Shown here one piece after another: positions 59,781-64,000 of a stretch of DNA of 64,000 bases. Origin of the DNA: Bog-793 sp963823945 (lineage in GTDB: Bacteria > Actinomycetota > Acidimicrobiia > Acidimicrobiales > Bog-793). The notes beneath the pieces are model-generated. The model was not told where the DNA came from and did not search any database. It saw only the letters and a list, made by a program, of their open reading frames with translations. The first letter of the stretch is position 1. Every line of letters begins with the position of its first letter. The DNA is taken from contig CAWGNK010000003.1 of assembly GCA_963823945.1 (NCBI GenBank), positions 1-64,000 of the forward strand, written 5' to 3'. A program made the position numbers and the translations under genes.

Positions 59781-62700
59781 TCACGCCCGCTGCGGCGCCG
59801 GTGCCCCCACCGGCGCGAGCGCCCCGAGGAGCGCCACGAGGTCGGTGGCGAGCCTCGAGCCCGCAGCCAGCGGCACGACGAGCTGCGGGGGGTCCTCTTT
59901 CAGGATCGCCCGGGGCGCGAGCCGCGCAAGCCGGACACGTCCCGAGGCGGGCAGGCGGAGGGGCGAGACGCGGGCGACGGCCTCGCCGGGGCGTCCCGGG
60001 CCGACGGAGCCGGGCCGCGCGGCGACGACGGTCACCTCGGTCGCGCCGATCCGCACGCACTCGGCGCGCAGGCGCGCGATCTCGAGGAGCGCCGCCGCCT
60101 GGGGCGGCAGCGGGCCGTAGCGGTCGAGCCACTCGTCGCCGATGTCGTCCACCTCGGCCTGGTCCCGCACGGCAGCGAGCCGGCGGTAGGCCTCGAGGCG
60201 GAGGTCCTCCCGGGTGACGTAGCTCGCCGGCAGGTGGGCGTCGAGCGGCACGTCGAGGCGGACCTCCACGGGGGGAGGGGCCTCCTCGCCCTTCAGCTCG
60301 GCGACAGCCTCGGCGACCATGCGGACGTAGAGGTCGTAGCCGACCGCCGCGATGTGCCCGGACTGGTCGGTGCCCAGCAGGCTCCCCGCGCCGCGGATCT
60401 CGAGGTCGCGCATCGCGATCTTGAAGCCGGAGCCGAGCTCGGTGTGCTCGCCGATCGTGCGGAGCCGCTCGTAGGCCTGCTCGCTGAGCACGCGGTCGGC
60501 GGGATGGAACAGGTAGGCGTAGGCCCGCGACGACGAGCGGCCGACCCGCCCGCGCAGCTGGTGCAGCTGCCCGAGACCGAGCAGGTCGGCACGGTCGACG
60601 ACGAGGGTGTTCACGGCCGGCATGTCGATCCCGGATTCGATGATCGTCGTGCACACGAGCACGTCGTAACGGCCCTCGGTGAAGTCGACGACGGTCCGCT
60701 CGAGGCTGCCCTCGTCCATCTGGCCGTGGGCGATCGCGATGCGTGCCTCGGGCGCGAGCGCGGCGACGCGCGCCGCGACGGCCTCGATCCCCTCGACGCG
60801 GTTGTGCACGAAAAAGACCTGACCCTCCCGCAGAAGCTCCCGGCGGATCGCCTCGGAGACGGCCCGGTCGTCCTCCTCGCCGACGTAGGTGAGGATCGGC
60901 TGGCGTTCAGCCGGGGGCGTGTCGATGACCGAGAGGTCGCGGATCCCGGTGAGGCCCATCTCGAGGGTGCGCGGGATCGGGTTCGCCGTGAGCGTCAGCA
61001 CGTCGACGCCGATCGCCAGCTTCTTGATCGCCTCTTTCTGGTTCACCCCGAAGCGCTGCTCCTCGTCGACGACCAGCAGGCCGAGCTGGCGGAACCGCAC
61101 GTCGTCGGCCAGCAGCCGGTGGGTCCCGACGACCAGGTCGACCGAGCCGTCGGCGAGGCCACGGACGACGGCCGCGGCCTCGGCCGCCGTGAGGAAGCGC
61201 GAGAGCATCTCGACCCGCACCGGGTAGGGCGCGAAGCGGTCGGCGATCGTCTCGTAGTGCTGGCGGGCGAGGATCGTCGTCGGCACGAGCACCGCGACCT
61301 GCATCCCGTCCTGGACGGCCTTGAAAGCCGCGCGCACGGCGACCTCGGTCTTGCCGAACCCGACGTCGCCGCAGACCAGACGGTCCATCGGGACGGGGCG
61401 CTCCATGTCCGCCTTCACGTCCGCCACGGCCCGCAGCTGGTCGGCCGTCTCGGGGTAGGGGAAGGACTGCTCGAGCTCGGCCTGCCAGGGCGAGTCGGGG
61501 GCGAAGGCGTGGCCCGGCGAGGCGAGTCGACGGCGGTACAGCACGACGAGCTCCTGTGCGACCGCCCGCACCGCCTGGCGGACGCGGGCCCGGCTGCGCT
61601 GCCATTCGCTGCCGTTCAGCCGGTTGAGCGAGGGGTGCTCTCCTCCCGTGTACGGCGTGATCGTGTCGATCTGGTCCGAGGGCACGTAGAGCCGGTCGCC
61701 GCCCCGGTACTCGAGCAGGAGGTAGTCGCGTTCGGTGCCGGCGATGCCGCGGCGCACCATGCCGCCGTAACGGGCGACGCCGTGGACGTGGTGGACGACG
61801 TAGCTGCCGACGACGAGGTCGTCGAAGAAGCCCTCGACGGGACGGGCGCGGGGCCGGGGCACGCGGTGCGGGCGGTGCCGACCCGTGAGGTCGCTCTCGG
61901 CGAGCACCGCGACGTGCGGGGCCTGGAGCACGAAGCCCCGGTCGAGAGACGCCACGACGACGTGGGTCCCGGGGTGGCGCAGCGCGCGGGCGTGCCCCTC
62001 GTCGCCGAGGGGCGTCTCGAAGAGCCGGTCAACCGTGACACCGGCTTCGTCAAGGACATCGGAGATCCTGGCGGCGCTCCCGGCCCCCTCGGCGGCGACG
62101 ACGACGACTCCGGAGCGGGAGAGCTCGCCGATGCGGCGGGCGAGTGGCGTCACATCGCCCAGCGCCTGGGGCCAACCCCCGACCACGATCGTCTCGGTGC
62201 CCGGCCCCTCGGCGGTCGCGAGCAGCGAGGTGACACGCGCCGGGGTCGTGGCCAACAGCCGGTCGAAACCGGCGTGCAGCGCCGGGGAGTCCGCCCGGCC
62301 GAACTCGGCCGGCGATCCGGCGGAGCGCCAGGTCTCGGCGAGCGACGCCGCCAGCGCCGACTCCTCGTCGATGATCTCGACGGCGCGGTCACGCATGCGC
62401 CGAGGGTCGACGAGCACGATGCGGTCGGCCGGGCCCAACTGGTCGGTGACGAGGCGTACGTCGGCGTCGAGCCACGGCAGGAAGGACTCGAGGCCGTCGA
62501 AGACCTCCCCCTCGGCGATCCGCGCGAACTGCTCCCGGGCGAACGGTGCGGTCCGGGCGAGCCCGGCGGCGGCGGCCCGGCGCGCCTCGGAGAGTCGGAG
62601 CTCCCGGCAGCCGAAGACCTCGACCTCGTCGAGGTCGCGCACGCTGCGCTGGTCGACGACATCGAAGACGGTGAGCCGTTCGACCGAGTCGCCAAGGCAG

Positions 62701-63314
62701 TCGACGCGCACTCCGTTGTCTGCTGTCGAGGGGAACAGGTCGACGATCCCGCCGCGCACCGCCAACTCGCCGCGGTGCTCGACCTGGTACTCCCGCCGGT
62801 AGCCGGCCGCGACGAGATCGGCGACGAGCCCGACGGGGTCGATCTCGCCGCCCCGGCGGATGACGACCGGCGCCGCGTCGCTGATCGTCGGGGCGAGCCG
62901 CTGCAGCAGCGCGCGGACGGACGCCACGACGAGGAGCGCCCCCGGCGCCTCCCCGCGGCCGGTCGAATCGCCGCGGTGCGCCCGGTCGATCCGCCAGATC
63001 GTCCGCAGACGACCCCCCATGGTCTCCGCCGCGGGCGATATCCGCTCGAACGGCAGGGTCTCCCAGGCGGGTAGCACGGCGACTCTGCCCGGGTCGCAGA
63101 AGGCGGCGAGATCGTGCGCGATGCGATCGGCCTCGACAGCGGTCGGTGTCGCGACGAGCAGGACCGGTGCCGAGCTGAACGAAGCGAGACCGGCGAGCAG
63201 GTAGGCGCGGGCGGGATCGGCCACTGCGACAGCCGAGTCCCCCACCGAGAGCAGTTCGGCGAACGCCGGCTCGGCGCGCAGCGCGCCGACTAGCGGCGAT
63301 AGCGGTGCGGTCAT
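59781..63314 (-). CDS. mfd: Transcription-repair coupling factor Mfd
   Basis: Protein of 1177 residues that removes stalled RNA polymerase and recruits UvrA. In order: UvrB-like N-terminal part (PVLLVATPTAVEADRIAHDL, VLPAWETLPFERISP), RNA-polymerase interaction domain (DYLLLEYRGGDRLYVPSDQI), helicase motor with Walker A DRLVCGDVGFGKTEVAVRAA, DEEQ box LLVVDEEQRFGVNQKE and TANPIPRTLEMGLTGIRDLS, and the C-terminal TRCF domain (VTREDLRLEAYRRL). The ATG overlaps the pth stop by ATGA. Complete and of normal length. Confidence 0.96.
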   Translation of the reverse strand: MTAPLSPLVGALRAEPAFAELLSVGDSAVAVADPARAYLLAGLASFSSAPVLLVATPTAVEADRIAHDLAAFCDPGRVAVLPAWETLPFERISPAAETMGGRLRTIWRIDRAHRGDSTGRGEAPGALLVVASVRALLQRLAPTISDAAPVVIRRGGEIDPVGLVADLVAAGYRREYQVEHRGELAVRGGIVDLFPSTADNGVRVDCLGDSVERLTVFDVVDQRSVRDLDEVEVFGCRELRLSEARRAAAAGLARTAPFAREQFARIAEGEVFDGLESFLPWLDADVRLVTDQLGPADRIVLVDPRRMRDRAVEIIDEESALAASLAETWRSAGSPAEFGRADSPALHAGFDRLLATTPARVTSLLATAEGPGTETIVVGGWPQALGDVTPLARRIGELSRSGVVVVAAEGAGSAARISDVLDEAGVTVDRLFETPLGDEGHARALRHPGTHVVVASLDRGFVLQAPHVAVLAESDLTGRHRPHRVPRPRARPVEGFFDDLVVGSYVVHHVHGVARYGGMVRRGIAGTERDYLLLEYRGGDRLYVPSDQIDTITPYTGGEHPSLNRLNGSEWQRSRARVRQAVRAVAQELVVLYRRRLASPGHAFAPDSPWQAELEQSFPYPETADQLRAVADVKADMERPVPMDRLVCGDVGFGKTEVAVRAAFKAVQDGMQVAVLVPTTILARQHYETIADRFAPYPVRVEMLSRFLTAAEAAAVVRGLADGSVDLVVGTHRLLADDVRFRQLGLLVVDEEQRFGVNQKEAIKKLAIGVDVLTLTANPIPRTLEMGLTGIRDLSVIDTPPAERQPILTYVGEEDDRAVSEAIRRELLREGQVFFVHNRVEGIEAVAARVAALAPEARIAIAHGQMDEGSLERTVVDFTEGRYDVLVCTTIIESGIDMPAVNTLVVDRADLLGLGQLHQLRGRVGRSSSRAYAYLFHPADRVLSEQAYERLRTIGEHTELGSGFKIAMRDLEIRGAGSLLGTDQSGHIAAVGYDLYVRMVAEAVAELKGEEAPPPVEVRLDVPLDAHLPASYVTREDLRLEAYRRLAAVRDQAEVDDIGDEWLDRYGPLPPQAAALLEIARLRAECVRIGATEVTVVAARPGSVGPGRPGEAVARVSPLRLPASGRVRLARLAPRAILKEDPPQLVVPLAAGSRLATDLVALLGALAPVGAPAPQRA

Positions 63315-63889
63315 CCCCCGGCGTTCACCACGCCCATCGCCACCTCGAGCCCCGAGGAGAAGATGAGCTCCACCGCCTCGGCGGCGCGCTCGACGGCGGC
63401 GCCGAGGAGCTCGGACTCGGCGGCCGAGGGCCGGCGCAGAACGTAGTCGGCACCGGGCATGCGCCCGGGGGGCTTGCCGATGCCGATCCGGACGCGGACG
63501 AATTCGAGGGACCCGAGGTGCTGCTCGGCCGACTTGAGACCGTTGTGGCCCGCCGTCCCGCCGCCGCGCTTGACCCGCACGAGCCCGACTGGGAGGTCGA
63601 GTTCGTCATGGACGACGACGAGCGACGCCGGGTCGGCGATCGAGAACCGGCGGGTGAGCCCCGCCAGCGCGATGCCGGAATCGTTCATGTAGGTGACCGG
63701 GATCGCCAGCGCGAGGCGGCGCCCGTCCGTGACGACCTCGGCGGCCCGGGCCGAGGTCCCGCGCTCGGCCCGCAGGACGACGCCGTGGCGCTGCGCGATC
63801 AGGGCGACCGCGTCGGCGCCGACGTTGTGGCGGGTGTGTGCGTACTCGCTTCCGGGGTTGCCCAGTCCGACCGCGAGGAGGTCGGCCGT
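63311..63889 (-). CDS. pth: Peptidyl-tRNA hydrolase, no ATG/GTG/TTG start visible
   Basis: About 192 residues. Pth frees tRNA from stalled peptidyl-tRNA. The N-terminal LLAVGLGNPGSEYAHTRHNV carries the catalytic His; TYMNDSGIAL the Asn, LVVVHDELDLPVG the Asp and GGGTAGHNGLKSAEQHLGS the substrate loop. The frame stays open past the expected N-terminus into the end of rplY, yet the 85 bases upstream contain no ATG, GTG or TTG in any frame. By comparison with usual MADLL-type N-termini the start should be ACG 63889, after GAGGACCGGCGCG. An error at that base is possible. Confidence 0.85.
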   Translation of the reverse strand, partial: TADLLAVGLGNPGSEYAHTRHNVGADAVALIAQRHGVVLRAERGTSARAAEVVTDGRRLALAIPVTYMNDSGIALAGLTRRFSIADPASLVVVHDELDLPVGLVRVKRGGGTAGHNGLKSAEQHLGSLEFVRVRIGIGKPPGRMPGADYVLRRPSAAESELLGAAVERAAEAVELIFSSGLEVAMGVVNAGG

Positions 63890-63935
63890 CGCGCCGGTCC
63901 TCGCCGCGCGGCGCGCCGACCGAGGAGCGTCGTCG

Positions 63936-64000
63936 TCAGCTCCCGGCGGCTTCGTCGGTCGGGGCTTCGGCTCCGGGCTCAGCCGGGGCGGGGGCGCCCT
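63936..64000 (-). CDS. rplY: Probable 50S ribosomal protein L25 (Ctc form), C-terminal end, cut by window edge
   Basis: Only the last 20 residues are in the window: an Ala, Pro and Glu rich tail ending PGAEAPTDEAAGS. Such tails are typical of the long Ctc form of L25, and rplY lies directly before pth in most actinobacteria. The assignment therefore rests mainly on position. Confidence 0.55.
   Translation of the reverse strand, partial: GAPAPAEPGAEAPTDEAAGS

Noticed and set aside
60234..63074. A 946-residue plus-strand open frame opposite mfd
   Set aside because: Pure antisense shadow of a highly conserved gene; typical of GC-rich DNA.

Overview
The window is high-GC DNA with Shine-Dalgarno-led genes and many ATGA start/stop overlaps. 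I read it as an actinobacterium, most likely of the class Acidimicrobiia or a close relative. The grounds are the gene order rplY-pth-mfd, the chain mazG-eno-ftsB with DUF501 and ppx nearby, four tandem 11-nt PHO repeats of the actinobacterial type, an Rpf-like protein, and an acid protease of the sedolisin family. The organism is inferred; there is no rRNA marker in the window.

Layout. 1-6.2 kb: a Dps fragment, a universal stress protein, a dienelactone hydrolase and a 1290-residue secreted sedolisin with TIG and FN3 domains. 6.1-10.2 kb: a mobile patch with tRNA-Ser(GCU), a complete IS3-family element, a methyltransferase, tRNA-Arg(ACG), a GH114 hydrolase and IS481-like debris. 10.2-11.5 kb: a GH1 beta-glycosidase. 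11.7-22.6 kb: minor-pilin locus 1, with a roughly 2430-residue pilin-headed protein carrying a long Ig-like repeat array, a PilW-like pilin, and a divergent PilX-like pilin with TIG domains. 23.4-25.3 kb: a three-gene b6-type cytochrome b operon. 26-29.7 kb: an MFS transporter, a divergent Lgt homologue, a VanY-like peptidase and an L,D-transpeptidase-like protein. 30-38.3 kb: type IV pilus locus 2 (pilB, pilC, pilA, pilT, a polytopic membrane protein, pilD). 38.5-43.3 kb: a PLP decarboxylase, phoU with a divergent phosphate transporter behind a PHO box, degV, a solo IS end and an odd tRNA(UAA). 43.4-50.8 kb: an esterase, an NlpC/P60 hydrolase, a GNAT acetyltransferase and a glycosyltransferase cluster. 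50.8-52.3 kb: an IS110 element. 52.3-64 kb: the housekeeping block (MobA-like/DUF501/Ppx fusion, Rpf-like protein, ftsB, eno, mazG, a frameshifted PrsA-like lipoprotein, mfd, pth, rplY end).

How it fits together. PilB, PilC, PilT, PilD and the pilin PilA form a nearly complete Gram-positive type IV pilus machine. The minor pilins are 10 kb away and carry very large adhesin-like domains, so the pilus tip may present an Ig/TIG adhesin. PilB has MshEN-type motifs, which suggests control by cyclic di-GMP. The wall-active enzymes and the glycosyltransferases point to envelope and surface-polysaccharide work.

Sequence-quality caution. Two genes (dps and the PrsA-like lipoprotein) carry single-base frame breaks, and pth and the lgt homologue lack ATG/GTG/TTG starts. 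Some of these could be assembly errors.
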